This document shows, one piece after another, positions 1 through 9,493 of a stretch of DNA of 64,000 nt (position 1 is its first letter; each line of letters begins with the position of its first letter). Origin of the DNA: Streptomyces sp. NBC_01439 (GTDB taxonomy: Bacteria > Actinomycetota > Actinomycetes > Streptomycetales > Streptomycetaceae); NCBI RefSeq assembly GCF_036227605.1, contig NZ_CP109487.1, positions 1,240,001 through 1,304,000 of the forward strand, written 5' to 3'. The position numbers and the translations under genes are program-made. The notes under the pieces are model-generated. The model did not search any database, had not been told where the DNA came from, and saw nothing but the letters and a program-made list of their open reading frames with translations.

Positions 1-381
1 GAAGAGCGGACACTGACGCAGGAAGAGCCGGTGTTCCGCCGGTGTGCAGAAGCCCATGACGTGCTCGACTCCGGCGCGGTTGTACCAGCTGCGGTCGAAC
101 ACGACGATCTCACCGGCGGCGGGCAGGTGCTCGACGTAGCGCTGGAAGTACCACTGGCTGCGCTCCCGCTCCGTCGGCGTGGGCAGGGCCGCGATGCGTG
201 CGACACGGGGGTTGAGGTGCTCCGTGACACGCTTGATCGTTCCTCCCTTGCCCGCCGCGTCGCGGCCCTCGAAGACGACCACGAGCCGAGCGCCCTCCGC
301 ACGCACCCACTCCTGGAGTTTGATCAGCTCCGTCTGGAGCCGCAGCAGCTCGTCCTCGTAGACCGCCTTCTTCAGGCCCAT
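1..381 (-). CDS. ppk2: Polyphosphate kinase 2 family protein, N-terminal part (runs off window)
   Basis: Reading the minus strand from the ATG at 381 gives 127 in-frame residues to the window edge. The start fits the family ([16 protein letters not shown]) and has a GGGGAGG-type ribosome site just upstream. A Walker A loop GRDAAGKGG lies at residues 39-47, followed by an aromatic lid-type stretch ([13 protein letters not shown], about 76-88) and a Walker B-like [14 protein letters not shown] segment (about 93-106), all typical of PPK2. The family transfers phosphate between polyphosphate and nucleotides in the cytoplasm. It reads away from the histidine kinase gene that starts at 526. A role in energy balance under stress fits the neighbourhood but is inferred. 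The C-terminal half lies outside the window. Confidence 0.9.
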   Translation of the reverse strand, partial: MGLKKAVYEDELLRLQTELIKLQEWVRAEGARLVVVFEGRDAAGKGGTIKRVTEHLNPRVARIAALPTPTERERSQWYFQRYVEHLPAAGEIVVFDRSWYNRAGVEHVMGFCTPAEHRLFLRQCPLF

Positions 382-525
382 GGCGCATCCTCCCCGTCGT
401 CGTCCGGCGCTTCGGTCACGTCAGTCTCGGCTGGCATCCGCGCGCAACGATGCCCATCGGGCCCGGGCGTGTCGATACGCTGACCGTGGATCGGGCAACC
501 GAGCGAGCCGTCGGAGGGGAAGCAC

Positions 526-2244
526 GTGGGTGTGAGGGATCCGTTGACGCAGGTACCGCGGATGCGGCTGGACGAGCTGCTGGACGAGCTCCAAGCGCGC
601 ATCGACGAGGTGCGCGGCACCCGCGACCGGGTGCACAGCCTCCTGGAAGCCGTGGTGTCGGTGGGGCGGGAGCTGGATCTCGCCCAGGTACTGCGGCGGA
701 TCGTGGAGGCGGCCGCGCTGCTCGTCGACGCCGAATACGGCGCGCTGGGAGTGATCGGCCCCGACGGCCGGACTCTCTCACAGTTCCTGACCGTGGGGCT
801 CACGGATGCGGAGATCGCCGAGATCGGTCCCCTGCCGGCGGGCCACGGCCTGCTCGGGGAGGTCATCCACCACCCGGAACCGCTGCGCCTGACGGATCTC
901 GGCGCGCACTCCTCGTCCTACGGCTTTCCGGCCCATCACCCGCCGATGCGTACGTTCCTGGGTGTGCCGATCCGGGTCCGCGAGGAGGTGTTCGGCAATC
1001 TCTATCTGACCGACAAGCGTGGCGGAATCGACTTCGACACCGAGGACGAGACGGTGATCTCCACCCTCTCGGTGGCGGCGGGTGTCGCGATCGACAACGC
1101 GCGGCTCTACGAGGGCTCGCAGCGCCAGCAGCGATGGCTCAAGGCCAATGCGGAAATCACCGAAAGCCTGCTGTCCGGCAGCTCCCGCCCGGCGGTACTG
1201 GAGCTCATCGCCCGCCGCGCACAAGAGATCACCGCGGCACGCCTCGCGGACATCGCCATGCCCGTGGCCGGTATCGACGGCCTGGTCGTGGAGTTCGCGG
1301 CCGATGCGGACGGAGCCGAGCGGCAAGGTCTCGTCGTCCCCTTCGCGGGCACGCTCGCAGGAGCGGCGCACCTCGCCGGCAAACCCGTCACAGCGGTGCA
1401 AGCCTGGGCCGACGAGCGCTATCCCGCTGAGTCCCAGATTCAGGAAGGGTTGGGGCCCGCCGTGGCAGTCCCGTTGGGCACCGCGGGCGGCGAAAGCAGA
1501 GGTGTCCTGCTGCTCGCGCGCCCGGCGGGAGAGCCGGCGTTCGGCGAGGGCGAGCTGGAGCCGCTCGTCGCCTTCGCAGGTCAGGCCGCACTCGCCTTGG
1601 AGCTGGCGGAGCGGCGCCGGGACGCCGAGCAGATAGCACTGCTGGAGGAGCGCGACCGGATCGCCCGTGACCTGCACGACCTGGCGATCCAGCGGCTCTT
1701 CGCGACCGGCATGACCTTGCAGAGCGCTGCCCGGCTCGTCGAGCACGAAGGGGCGGCCGAGAGGGTCGGCCGGGCGGTCGACGACCTGGACGAAACGATC
1801 AAGATCATCCGGTCGACGATCTTCGGGCTGCGTACCAAGGACCGCGAGGGCGGCCCTGGTTTGCGGGCGCGCGCCGCCCGTGCCGTCGGCGACGCGGCCA
1901 CCACCCTCGGTCACCCGCCGCGTCTGAGCATGGAGGGCCTGCTCGACACCGACGTACCTCCGCACATAGCCGACCACGTCATGGCTGTGCTGGGTGAACT
2001 CCTCAGCAACGCCGCCCGCCACGCACAGGCGACCCGGGTCGGAGTGACCCTCAAGGCGGGCCAGGGCGAGGTCGTGCTGACCGTCTCGGACAACGGGAAG
2101 GGCATTCCGGCCCAAGGCCGCAGAAGCGGCCTGCTCAACCTCGACGAGCGGGCGCGGAGCCTGGGCGGCTCCTTCACTCACGAGACTCCGGATGACGGGG
2201 GTACAAGGCTCGTCTGGCGGGCTCCCCTCCCCACCGGGGGCTGA
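526..2244 (+). CDS. GAF-domain sensor histidine kinase, DosS/OsdK-like
   Basis: The protein has 572 residues from a GTG start preceded by GGAGGGGA at 512-520; a second GTG at 532 is an alternative. Two GAF domains (about 55-195 and 210-365) are followed by a HisKA_3 dimerisation domain with the phospho-acceptor histidine at residue 384 (ERDRIARDLHDLAIQR) and a HATPase_c domain with an N box (ELLSNAARHA), G1 (DNGKGIP) and G2 (SGLLNLDERA). No membrane segment is visible, so it is probably a soluble redox, gas or stress sensor. The layout matches mycobacterial DosS/DevS and Streptomyces OsdK. The probable partner is the NarL-type regulator at 3470-4196. Whether GAF-A binds heme cannot be told by eye. 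Confidence 0.9.
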   Translation: MGVRDPLTQVPRMRLDELLDELQARIDEVRGTRDRVHSLLEAVVSVGRELDLAQVLRRIVEAAALLVDAEYGALGVIGPDGRTLSQFLTVGLTDAEIAEIGPLPAGHGLLGEVIHHPEPLRLTDLGAHSSSYGFPAHHPPMRTFLGVPIRVREEVFGNLYLTDKRGGIDFDTEDETVISTLSVAAGVAIDNARLYEGSQRQQRWLKANAEITESLLSGSSRPAVLELIARRAQEITAARLADIAMPVAGIDGLVVEFAADADGAERQGLVVPFAGTLAGAAHLAGKPVTAVQAWADERYPAESQIQEGLGPAVAVPLGTAGGESRGVLLLARPAGEPAFGEGELEPLVAFAGQAALALELAERRRDAEQIALLEERDRIARDLHDLAIQRLFATGMTLQSAARLVEHEGAAERVGRAVDDLDETIKIIRSTIFGLRTKDREGGPGLRARAARAVGDAATTLGHPPRLSMEGLLDTDVPPHIADHVMAVLGELLSNAARHAQATRVGVTLKAGQGEVVLTVSDNGKGIPAQGRRSGLLNLDERARSLGGSFTHETPDDGGTRLVWRAPLPTGG

Positions 2245-2260
2245 GGACCGGGGCAAGGCG

Positions 2261-2755
2261 TCAGCCCCGGGCCGCGGGCACGGGCTGCGTCGGGTCCGCC
2301 TCCAGCCGGAACCCGGTGACGAGATCCGGACGGATCCTCAGGGTGCTGGTCATCCGGTGCGCCACCCATGGACGCAGCAAGTGCGCGTACCGGTCCATCT
2401 CGTCGGCATCTGACACCACCCTCGCGTAACCAGTGACGACAACGCTCCAACCGAGGTGCGTGACGGAATCGATGACGTCCGCTTCGTAAGCGACCACCAC
2501 GCCGGGAGCGTCGGCGGGTGCCGCCAGGGATGCCAATGCCCCGTCCTCATGTATCCGGACGATGATGGCCTCGTTCTCGACGAGATGGTTCACCGGTCGG
2601 ACGGCGGGCAGCGCGTGCTGTGTGAAGACGATGCGCCCCAGGGACACCGTCGAGAGCAGCCACAGAGCCTCGGCCCTGTCCAGCTCCCGCATGTAGCGGC
2701 GGGCTGTCGTGTCACCGACCTCTCGGGCCCGTAGCGGGTTGCCTTCGTGATCCAT
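2261..2755 (-). CDS. Pyridoxamine 5'-phosphate oxidase-fold (flavin-binding) protein
   Basis: The protein has 164 residues from ATG 2755; a longer frame exists, but this start has a GAAGG ribosome site and begins with the usual MDHEGNP-type tail. The body matches the split-barrel family: LDRAEALWLLSTVSLGRIVF, PAVRPVNHLV and a central strand pattern GVVVAYEADVID...VVVTGYARVV. Members bind FMN, F420 or heme and are common in DosR-type dormancy regulons. It converges on the histidine kinase gene with a 16-bp gap. An AGGGCC-GAAC-GGTCCCC repeat lies upstream at 2834-2850. The substrate is unknown. Confidence 0.85.
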   Translation of the reverse strand: MDHEGNPLRAREVGDTTARRYMRELDRAEALWLLSTVSLGRIVFTQHALPAVRPVNHLVENEAIIVRIHEDGALASLAAPADAPGVVVAYEADVIDSVTHLGWSVVVTGYARVVSDADEMDRYAHLLRPWVAHRMTSTLRIRPDLVTGFRLEADPTQPVPAARG

Positions 2756-2833
2756 GCTGCTTACCTTCGTCCGGCCCCGATGGGCCCTTGCGGCTTCCGC
2801 GTCCCAGCCTTCACCGCGATCCACGGGAGAACC

Positions 2834-2850
2834 AGGGCCGAACGGTCCCC
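2834..2850. promoter_or_regulatory. DosR/OsdR-type inverted repeat upstream of the split-barrel gene
   Basis: The sequence AGGGCCGAACGGTCCCC lies 79 bp upstream of the start at 2755. It matches the repeats at 3316, 3379, 5265 and 7769-7806, so it is a likely binding site for the NarL-type regulator of this cluster. This is inferred from repetition only. Confidence 0.5.
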
Positions 2851-2881
2851 GTCCAGGGGCGAGATTCGGACGCCCGCTCGA

Positions 2882-3208
2882 TCACGTCACGGCGAGCGGC
2901 AGGCTGCGGTCGACACCGAGCACCTGCATGGACTTGACCAGCAGGGGTGGTACGCCGCGGAGCAGGAGCTGGGTGCCCGCGCTACGGCAGCGCTGGTGGA
3001 GCCAGAGGAAGAGTTCGATGCCTGAGCTGTCGCAGAAGGAGATCCCGGACAAGTCCAGGACCATGTTGCGGTGGCCGAATCCGGCGAGTTCGGCGAGGCG
3101 TGGTTCCACTCGTCCCGCCGTATGGAAGTCGAGCTCTCCGGCCAGGGCGATCCTCAGGCCGCGGTCGTCGCGTGCCACGGTCCTCAGGTCGATCAAGGCG
3201 GTCGTCAT
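2882..3208 (-). CDS. STAS-domain anti-sigma factor antagonist
   Basis: The protein has 108 residues from ATG 3208 with GGAGGACACC directly upstream. One STAS domain fills it: a GELDFHTAG segment (about 24-32), VLDLSGISFCDSSGIELFLW (about 50-69) with the conserved serine after Asp in CDSSG that partner anti-sigma kinases phosphorylate, and a terminal VKSMQVLGVD helix. Family members bind a serine-kinase anti-sigma factor and release an alternative sigma factor. No cognate kinase gene is nearby. It is transcribed divergently from the response regulator across a spacer with two OsdR-type repeats, which suggests membership of the same stress regulon. Confidence 0.88.
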   Translation of the reverse strand: MTTALIDLRTVARDDRGLRIALAGELDFHTAGRVEPRLAELAGFGHRNMVLDLSGISFCDSSGIELFLWLHQRCRSAGTQLLLRGVPPLLVKSMQVLGVDRSLPLAVT

Positions 3209-3315
3209 GGTGTCCTCCGCGCTGCGTGCGGCTCCGTCGAGTCGCGCCGTTCCCCGTGCACCCGCAGTTCATCGGGTGCTGAGTGCACTCGGGAAGGCCC
3301 GGCAGGCCCTCGGAC

Positions 3316-3394
3316 AGGGCCGAAGGTCCCTCCTCCTCTGCCCACACCGGCCCTGCCGCGCGCAGCGGCAGGTCGATGCGGGCCTATCGGCCCT
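3316..3394. promoter_or_regulatory. Two DosR/OsdR-type inverted repeats in the STAS/response regulator spacer
   Basis: AGGGCCGAAGGTCCCT (3316-3331) and CGGGCCTATCGGCCCT (3379-3394) lie between the divergent STAS gene and the response regulator. They could serve either or both genes and would allow autoregulation. Called from similarity to the other repeats in this cluster. Confidence 0.5.
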
Positions 3395-3469
3395 GTCCGT
3401 TCCGCCCGTACGGAAGGCAGGATGCCGGTGTTCGTGCGTTCGGGACGAACCAGGCGAAGGAGTTGCGTC

Positions 3470-4196
3470 ATGACCGGCAGCGGTGCCCACTCCCACGCGA
3501 CGAGCGCGAGCGGCGCGACCGATCCCATCAGCATCTTCCTGCTCGACGACCACGAGGTCGTGCGCAGAGGGGTGCACGACCTGTTGGACGCCGAGTCCGA
3601 CCTGACCGTGGTCGGTGAGGCGGGCACGGCGGAACAGGCGCTGGTCCGCATCCCCGCACTGCGCCCCCCGGGTCGCGATCCTGGACGTACGGCTCCAAGA
3701 CGGCGACGGGGTGAGCGTGTGCCGGGAGTTGCGCTCGCGGATGCCCGAGCTGGCCTGTCTGATGCTCACGTCGTTCGACGACGAAAAGGCGCTGCTGGAC
3801 GCCGTGATGGCGGGGGCCTCCGGATACGTGCTCAAGCAGATCACCGGCACCGACCTGGTGACCGCCGTCCGGACGGTGGCCGCGGGCCAGTCGATGCTCG
3901 ACCCCGGCGCCACGACGCGGCTGCTGGCCCGCATGCGCGGCGACGTGCCGAAGGAGGAACAGGTCCCGGGGCTTCCCGGCTCCACGGACCGGGAGAAGGA
4001 GATCCTCCTCATGGTCAGTGAGGGTCTTACCAACCGGGAGATCGGCAAGCGGCTGTACCTCGCGGAGAAGACCGTCAAGAACATCATCTCGCGGCTCTTC
4101 GTCAAGCTGGGCGTGGAGAGGCGCGTCCAGGCCGCGGTGATCGCCAGCCACGCGCTGACCCCACCCGGCCGGCACCCGATCCCGGCCGCGGAGTAG
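3470..4196 (+). pseudogene. NarL/FixJ response regulator, DosR/OsdR-like, with a one-base frameshift
   Basis: The frame opens at ATG 3470 (GAAGGAG ribosome site) and reads the start of a receiver domain ([20 protein letters not shown]). It then loses phase in a run of six C at 3664-3669. Removing one C restores RVAILDVRLQDGDG, which contains the phospho-acceptor Asp, then KQITGTD and a LuxR-type HTH (LTNREIGKRLYLAEKTVKN). The corrected protein is about 241 residues, a little longer than DosR because of a 19-residue N-terminal extension. The frameshift sits in a homopolymer, so a sequencing error is as likely as a real mutation. If real, the HTH half (3615-4196) could only be made by re-initiation or slippage. 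It is the natural partner of the kinase at 526. Confidence 0.85.
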
Positions 4197-4214
4197 GAAC
4201 CGCCCACGGTAAGG

Positions 4215-4245
4215 GCCGGGCACGCCGCACGACGGCGAGCCCGGC
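4215..4245. terminator. Bidirectional hairpin between response regulator and universal stress gene
   Basis: GCCGGGC...GCCCGGC with an inner CGCCG/CGGCG stem forms a strong GC hairpin between two convergent genes (ends at 4196 and 4265). No U-tract is evident, as is usual in Streptomyces. Confidence 0.55.
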
Positions 4246-4264
4246 TTCAACCGTCGATTCGGCG

Positions 4265-5140
4265 TCAGTGGTGCGGGACGACGGCGACGGGGCAGGCCGC
4301 GTGGTGGAGCACGGCATGGGCCACCGAACCGATGCGCGTACCCACCGCCGACTCGCGGACCCGGCGGCCGACGACGACCAGCTGGGCGTCCGAAGCCTCC
4401 GACAGCAGCACGTGGCCGGCGCTGCCCCGCTCCACGTGCGCGACGACCTCCACCTCGGGAAACCTCAGCCGCCACGGCTCCAGCGCCTGGTCCAGCGCGG
4501 CCTTCTCGAACGGCTCCAGACCGCCGAACTGCTCGGCGATCCACATCGAGCCGGGGCTGTATCCGTACACCGGGGGCAGGTTCCAGGCCCGGACGGCGCG
4601 GAGCGGGACCTTGCGCGCCGCGGCCGCCTCGAACGCGACGCGCAGTACCTCGGCTGATTCCTCCACTCCACCCTGCTGCCCCACGACGACCTCGCCCTCT
4701 TCCGGCACGGCCAGCGGCCTGCCGTGGCGGGATCGGACGGAGACGACGGGGCACTCGGCGGCCGCGATCACCTGCTGACCGTAGGAGCCGAGCAGGAAGC
4801 CGAGCAGGGCTCCGTGCCCGCGGGTGCCGAGGATCAGCAGCTCGGCTTCCTTGGCGGTGCGCAGCAGGGCCGGCACGGGCGTGTCGCACAGGACTTCTGC
4901 GGTGAGCGCGAGCGACGGGTACCGGTGGGTGAGCTCCTGCTCGACCTCCTTCAGGATGTCGTCGGCCCGGCGGGATTCGGTGTCGCGGTCCTGGACGATC
5001 GGGACGGCGAGCGGCTGCCACAGCCAGGCGTGGACCACGTGCAGGGGCAGGTCACGCCGTACGGCTTCGCGCGCGGCCCAGTCCGCGGCGGCCCGGCTTT
5101 CCGGGGATCCGTCCACTCCGACAACGAGGGTGCGCTTCAC
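4265..5140 (-). CDS. Tandem universal stress protein (two USP domains)
   Basis: The protein has 291 residues from GTG 5140, chosen because GGAGGA sits 7 bp upstream and the protein then begins with the first USP strand ([15 protein letters not shown]). Domain 1 covers about 1-140 and carries the ATP-binding pattern [18 protein letters not shown]. Domain 2 covers about 150-291 and ends [22 protein letters not shown] with a less regular loop. Two-domain USPs are typical members of DosR/OsdR regulons. It is divergent from the phosphoketolase gene, and the spacer has an AGGGCC-AAC-GGTCCCT repeat at 5265-5280 that could control both. Confidence 0.92.
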   Translation of the reverse strand: MKRTLVVGVDGSPESRAAADWAAREAVRRDLPLHVVHAWLWQPLAVPIVQDRDTESRRADDILKEVEQELTHRYPSLALTAEVLCDTPVPALLRTAKEAELLILGTRGHGALLGFLLGSYGQQVIAAAECPVVSVRSRHGRPLAVPEEGEVVVGQQGGVEESAEVLRVAFEAAAARKVPLRAVRAWNLPPVYGYSPGSMWIAEQFGGLEPFEKAALDQALEPWRLRFPEVEVVAHVERGSAGHVLLSEASDAQLVVVGRRVRESAVGTRIGSVAHAVLHHAACPVAVVPHH

Positions 5141-5264
5141 AGGTCTGTCCTCCGTACTGATGCGAGAGGCATCGGGGTCGGCCGGCGGGGATTGGGCGGC
5201 GCCGGCCGGGGGAAGGACCGGCGCCACCGGGATTCACCTTGCTCGTGCTGGGCAGGGGCGCAGA

Positions 5265-5280
5265 AGGGCCAACGGTCCCT
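5265..5280. promoter_or_regulatory. DosR/OsdR-type inverted repeat between universal stress and phosphoketolase genes
   Basis: The 16-bp sequence AGGGCCAACGGTCCCT lies 125 bp upstream of the USP start and 105 bp upstream of the phosphoketolase start. It is one of the cleanest copies of the cluster's repeat. The function is inferred. Confidence 0.55.
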
Positions 5281-5384
5281 CCTCGAGGGCCGGTCCTCCT
5301 CTCGCGGCCGCACCACAGCAGGGGCAGGGTGTCGGTATCGGCCCCGTCGACGAACGTCCCGGACCCTCAGACGCAGGAGCGGAC

Positions 5385-7754
5385 ATGACCGCGTTGAGCG
5401 CGCATTCGATCTCGCAGCTGGACGCCCACTGGCGCGCCGCGAACTACCTGGCCGTCGGTCAGATCTACCTCATGGGCAACCCCCTGCTGACCCAACCGCT
5501 GAGGCCGGAGCACATCAAGCCGCGGCTGCTCGGCCACTGGGGCACCTCGCCCGGCCTCAACCTGGTGCACACGCACCTCAACCGCGTGGTCAAGGAGCGT
5601 GCGCTGGAGGCCCTGTGCGTCTGGGGTCCGGGACACGGAGGTCCCGCCGTCCTGGCCAACTCCTGGCTGGAAGGGACATACAGCGAGACGTATCCGGACG
5701 TGAGCCGCGACGCCGACGGCATGGCCAAGCTGTTCCGGCAGTTCTCCTTCCCCGGCGGGGTGCCGAGCCATGTGGCGCCGGAGACCCCCGGTTCCGTCCA
5801 CGAGGGTGGGGAGCTGGGTTATGCCCTGGCCCACGCCTACGGAGCCGCCTTCGACCACCCCGGCCTGCTGGTCGCGTGCGTCATCGGCGACGGCGAGGCC
5901 GAGACCGGTCCGCTCGCCGCGTCCTGGCACTCGAACAAGTTCCTCGACCCGGTCCACGACGGCGCGGTCCTGCCGATCCTGCACCTGAACGGCTACAAGA
6001 TCGCCAACCCGACCGTCTTGTCCCGGATCCCCGAGGACGAGCTCGACGCGCTGCTGCGCGGCTACGGGCACGACCCGCTGTACGTGACCGGCAGTGACCC
6101 CACCCAGGTCCACCACGCCATGGCCCGCGCGATGGACCACGCCCTGGACCGCATCGCCCTCATCCAGCAAGAGGCACGGACGGCGGGCACCGACCCCGGC
6201 CGAGAGTACGCACGCTGGCCCATGATCGTGCTGCGCACGCCCAAGGGCTGGACCGGTCCGGCGAACGTCGACGGCGACCCGGTCGAGGGCACGTGGCGGG
6301 CCCACCAGGTCCCGCTCGCCGGTGTGCGCGAGAACCCGGCACACTTGCAGCAGCTGGAGGCCTGGCTGCGCTCGTACCGGCCGGAGGAGCTCTTCGACGC
6401 CGACGGTCGGCCGACGGCCCAGGTCCTGGCCTGCGTGCCGGACGGCGAGCACCGCTTGGGCGCCGTGCCGTACGCGAACGGGGGCCGGCTGCTGCGGCCG
6501 CTCCCGCTGCCCGCGCTCGACCAGCACGCCGTCCCCGTCGACAAGCCCGGCCGCACCCTCCACGAACCGACCCGCGTCCTCGGCCGCTTCCTCACGCAGA
6601 TCATGCGGGACACGGCTGAGCGACGGGACTTCAGGGTCGTCGGGCCGGACGAGACCGCCTCCAACCGGCTGGACGACCTGTACGAAGCCACCGGCAAGGC
6701 CTGGCAGGGCATCACGGAGGCCACGGACCGGAACCTGTCCCGCGACGGCCGGGTCATGGAGATCCTCTCCGAACACGTCTGCCAGGGCTGGCTGGAGGGC
6801 TACCTCCTCACTGGCCGCCACGGCCTCTTCTCCACCTACGAGGCCTTCGCCCACATCGTCGACTCCATGGTCGCCCAGCACATCAAGTGGCTGAAGACCT
6901 CGCGCGAACTGTCCTGGCGAGCGCCCATCGCCTCCCTCAACTACCTGCTCACCTCTCACGTCTGGCGCCAGGACAACAACGGCTTCTCGCACCAGGACCC
7001 CGGATTCGTCGACCACGTCCTCAACAAGAGCCCCGACGTCGTACGGGTCTACCTGCCACCGGACGCCAACACCCTCCTCGCCGTGGCCGACCACGCCCTG
7101 CGCAGCCGCGACCAGGTCAACGTCATCGTCGCCGGCAAACAGCCCTGCTTCGACTGGCTGCCCATCGACGAGGCCCGCACCCACGTGACGCGCGGCGCCG
7201 GCATCTGGGAGTGGGCGGGCACCGACCACGGCTCCCGCGAACCGGACGTCGTCCTCGCCTGCGCCGGCGACGTACCCACCATGGAAGTGCTGGCCGCCGC
7301 GGCCCTGCTCCGCGAGCACCTCCCCTCGCTGGCCGTCCGCGTCGTCAACGTCGTCGACATCGCCCGGCTCATGCCCCACGAGGAACACCCCCACGGCATG
7401 ACGAACCCCGAGTACGACGCCCTCTTCACCACCGACAAGCCGGTGATCTTCGCCTACCACGGCTACCCGTGGCTCATCCACCGCCTCGCCTACCGCCGGA
7501 CCGGCCACCCCCACCTGCACGTCCGCGGCTACAAGGAGTCCGGCACCACGACCACCCCCTTCGACATGGTCGTGCGCAACGACATGGACCGCTACCGGCT
7601 AGTCATGGACGTCATCGACCGCGTACCCGGCCTCGCGACCCGCGCCGAAGGACTGCGCCAAGCCATGGCCGACCAGCGCATCCGACACCACGACTGGATC
7701 CGCGAACACGGCACCGACCTGCCGGAAGTCGCGGACTGGTCCTGGCCGTACTGA
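5385..7754 (+). CDS. xfp: Phosphoketolase (xylulose-5-P/fructose-6-P type)
   Basis: The protein has 789 residues from ATG 5385, preceded by CAGGAGCGGAC. It shows the family signatures in order: [10 protein letters not shown] near the start, [20 protein letters not shown] (substrate and TPP pocket), [11 protein letters not shown] (TPP-metal motif), [11 protein letters not shown], and C-terminal [22 protein letters not shown] and [13 protein letters not shown]. The length matches family members (about 790-825). The enzyme splits sugar phosphates with inorganic phosphate into acetyl phosphate and an aldose phosphate, giving ATP under low respiration, which fits a hypoxia/stress cluster. Two OsdR-type repeats lie just downstream of its stop, facing the next gene. 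Confidence 0.96.
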   Translation: MTALSAHSISQLDAHWRAANYLAVGQIYLMGNPLLTQPLRPEHIKPRLLGHWGTSPGLNLVHTHLNRVVKERALEALCVWGPGHGGPAVLANSWLEGTYSETYPDVSRDADGMAKLFRQFSFPGGVPSHVAPETPGSVHEGGELGYALAHAYGAAFDHPGLLVACVIGDGEAETGPLAASWHSNKFLDPVHDGAVLPILHLNGYKIANPTVLSRIPEDELDALLRGYGHDPLYVTGSDPTQVHHAMARAMDHALDRIALIQQEARTAGTDPGREYARWPMIVLRTPKGWTGPANVDGDPVEGTWRAHQVPLAGVRENPAHLQQLEAWLRSYRPEELFDADGRPTAQVLACVPDGEHRLGAVPYANGGRLLRPLPLPALDQHAVPVDKPGRTLHEPTRVLGRFLTQIMRDTAERRDFRVVGPDETASNRLDDLYEATGKAWQGITEATDRNLSRDGRVMEILSEHVCQGWLEGYLLTGRHGLFSTYEAFAHIVDSMVAQHIKWLKTSRELSWRAPIASLNYLLTSHVWRQDNNGFSHQDPGFVDHVLNKSPDVVRVYLPPDANTLLAVADHALRSRDQVNVIVAGKQPCFDWLPIDEARTHVTRGAGIWEWAGTDHGSREPDVVLACAGDVPTMEVLAAAALLREHLPSLAVRVVNVVDIARLMPHEEHPHGMTNPEYDALFTTDKPVIFAYHGYPWLIHRLAYRRTGHPHLHVRGYKESGTTTTPFDMVVRNDMDRYRLVMDVIDRVPGLATRAEGLRQAMADQRIRHHDWIREHGTDLPEVADWSWPY

Positions 7755-7768
7755 ACACGCGCCGAACA

Positions 7769-7806
7769 GGGCCTACCGGACCGACCACGGGGCCGGTCGG
7801 TCCCCG
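7769..7806. promoter_or_regulatory. Pair of DosR/OsdR-type inverted repeats upstream of the CBS-BON gene
   Basis: AGGGCCTACCGGACCG (7769-7784) and GGGGCCGGTCGGTCCCC (7790-7806) lie about 100-130 bp before the start at 7902. The second copy is a near-perfect palindrome. Called by similarity to other copies in the cluster. Confidence 0.5.
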
Positions 7807-7901
7807 TCTTGGCCCACAGGGAGCCTGTCGACGCGCACGTCCGAATGCCGACACTGGAAGTGTCGGGACCCTACCGATCGACCACGGCGAAGGAGCCGGT
7901 C

Positions 7902-8543
7902 ATGCCCGCCTCTCAGTCCACCGTCAGTGACCTCATGACGCACACCGCCATCGCCATCGGCCGTGAGGCGTCCTACAAGGAGATAGTCGAACTGTTGCAC
8001 GAATGGAAGGTCAGTGCGGTCCCCGTCCTGGAAGGTGAGGGTCGCGTCGTCGGGGTCGTCTCCGAAGCAGACCTCCTCCCCAAGGAAGAGTTTCGCCGCG
8101 AGGAGCCCATCCTGCCGGACCAGCTAGACGAAGCGTCCAAGGCCGGCGCCGTGCTCGCCGAGGACCTGATGTCGAGCCCCGCGGTCACCGTCCACGCCGA
8201 CGCCACTGCCGCGGAGGCTGCCCGCATCATGGCCCGCAAGGGCGTCAAGCGCCTTCCGGTGGTGAACAAAGTCGGCATGCTGGAGGGCGTCGTCAGTCGC
8301 AGCGACCTCCTGAAGGTGTTCCTGCGTCCCAACGAGGAACTTGAGGAGGAAATCCGCCAGGCCGTGCTGGCCGAGCTCGCACCGGGCGCGCGCTTGGACT
8401 TCTCGGTGCAGGACGGAGTCGTCGCCCTCCGGGGACCGCTGCGGGATCGGGCTCTGGTCCCGCTCCTGGCCCGGGCGATCCGCAGCGTCGAGGGTGTCGT
8501 CGACGTCCGGATGGAGTTCGACGGGGCCGTCTCACCCGCTTAG
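7902..8543 (+). CDS. CBS-pair plus BON domain protein
   Basis: The protein has 213 residues from ATG 7902 (GAAGGAG upstream); the longer frame to 7809 runs into the promoter repeats and is rejected. Two CBS motifs are visible: [20 protein letters not shown]...GVVSEADLL (about 8-65) and [20 protein letters not shown]...GVVSRSDLL (about 90-145). The C-terminal 65 residues form a BON-like fold ([21 protein letters not shown]...[11 protein letters not shown]). CBS pairs bind adenine nucleotides, so this may be a soluble energy-state sensor. Its position between phosphoketolase and a second response regulator supports membership of the stress regulon. Confidence 0.9.
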   Translation: MPASQSTVSDLMTHTAIAIGREASYKEIVELLHEWKVSAVPVLEGEGRVVGVVSEADLLPKEEFRREEPILPDQLDEASKAGAVLAEDLMSSPAVTVHADATAAEAARIMARKGVKRLPVVNKVGMLEGVVSRSDLLKVFLRPNEELEEEIRQAVLAELAPGARLDFSVQDGVVALRGPLRDRALVPLLARAIRSVEGVVDVRMEFDGAVSPA

Positions 8544-8617
8544 CAGGTGCATATCACCAAATTCTGAGACAATCCGGGTGGAAGCAGGCGCAGCGTCATC
8601 CGGATCAGGCGGCGAAC

Positions 8618-8979
8618 ATGTCCGACGTACCGGGGGCCTCCACGGAGGCCCCCATCAAGGTGTTCGTCCTCGACGATCACGAGGTGGTCCGGCGCGGGTT
8701 GCGGGACCTCCTCGATGCCGAGGGGGACATCACCGCGGTGGGCGAGGCGGCACGGCGGAGCAGGCCCCGGCCCGCGGACCGGCGCTTCGCCCGGACGTCG
8801 CCGTCCTCGACGTACGGCTGCCCGACGGTGACGGAATCTCGGTCTGCCGTGAGCTGCGCTCCCGCATGCCGGATCTGGCCTGCCTGATGCTGACGTCGTT
8901 CGACGACGAGGACGCCCTGTTGGACGCGATCATGGCGGGGGCGGCCGGGTACGTGCTGAAGCAGATCAAGGGGTCCGAT
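8618..8979 (+). pseudogene. Second DosR/OsdR-like response regulator, frameshifted and cut off
   Basis: The ATG at 8618 begins a receiver domain very like that at 3470 ([25 protein letters not shown]). The frame breaks at 8749-8750, where GAGGCGGCACGG replaces the expected GAGGCGGGCACGG (one G missing). The continuation in the next frame reads [13 protein letters not shown] and ends at [11 protein letters not shown]. After about 8979 the sequence is unrelated, and the linker and LuxR HTH are absent anywhere nearby. This is a dead paralogue whose 3' end was removed by the accessory DNA that follows. Confidence 0.85.
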
Positions 8980-9417
8980 GACCACGTACCCCTTCCCACG
9001 GCACACGACGTGCCATTGGGCCCTCTGGCGGGAATGGACGTACCGCGGTGGCAAACGGCGAGCGGCTCGGTGCTCCATCGGCCGGCCCAGTACCTCCTCT
9101 GGGCCCAATATCCAGGCGGTGTCCGCCCAGCCGGCTCCAGCCAACACCGTCTCACGGCAGTCCCCCGGCTCTTCACCCTCCTCGACGGTCTCTCGCGCCG
9201 CTCCCTGCGAGTGATCGGCGACACCGAATGGCACGACTCACCAACCGTGTACCAAGAAGCCATCGACAACGTCCCCAAGGCAGCGTTCTCGCCCGACGCC
9301 CACTGCTGGTGGAACACCCAAGCAGCCGGCCGGCTCCCCCACCTCCTGTCCATGGCCCGCGCAGACGCCGCCTCCGCGCAGCAACAGGCACAGCGCGCCC
9401 AGGCTCCTTGGCGGTAA
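8978..9417 (+). pseudogene. Unidentified coding segment, probably frameshifted
   Basis: Codon usage is clearly coding in the frame ending at the stop 9415-9417 ([36 protein letters not shown]). No good start is seen in that frame; ATG 9035 has no ribosome site. In another frame, ATG 8978 opens a plausible N-terminus ([20 protein letters not shown]) that degenerates near 9060, so the original gene may have started there and shifted phase around 9050-9065. The family is not recognised. It starts exactly where the truncated response regulator ends, and its codon use is a little more A-rich at third positions than the neighbours, as in the following gene. Confidence 0.4.
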
Positions 9418-9493
9418 GACGGCCACAGCCTCGGTCCCAACGAAGCCCGGCAAACCTGCCACGCCGCGAACTGCTCTCTGGTTGGGTGGCTCA

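Noticed and set aside
778..2256. Long antisense open frame (492 residues) opposite the histidine kinase
   Set aside because: High-GC codon bias makes long antisense frames common. The plus-strand frame has all kinase motifs; this one has none.
5367..7520. Antisense frame of 717 residues opposite phosphoketolase
   Set aside because: No motif, and it mirrors the third-position GC of the real gene.
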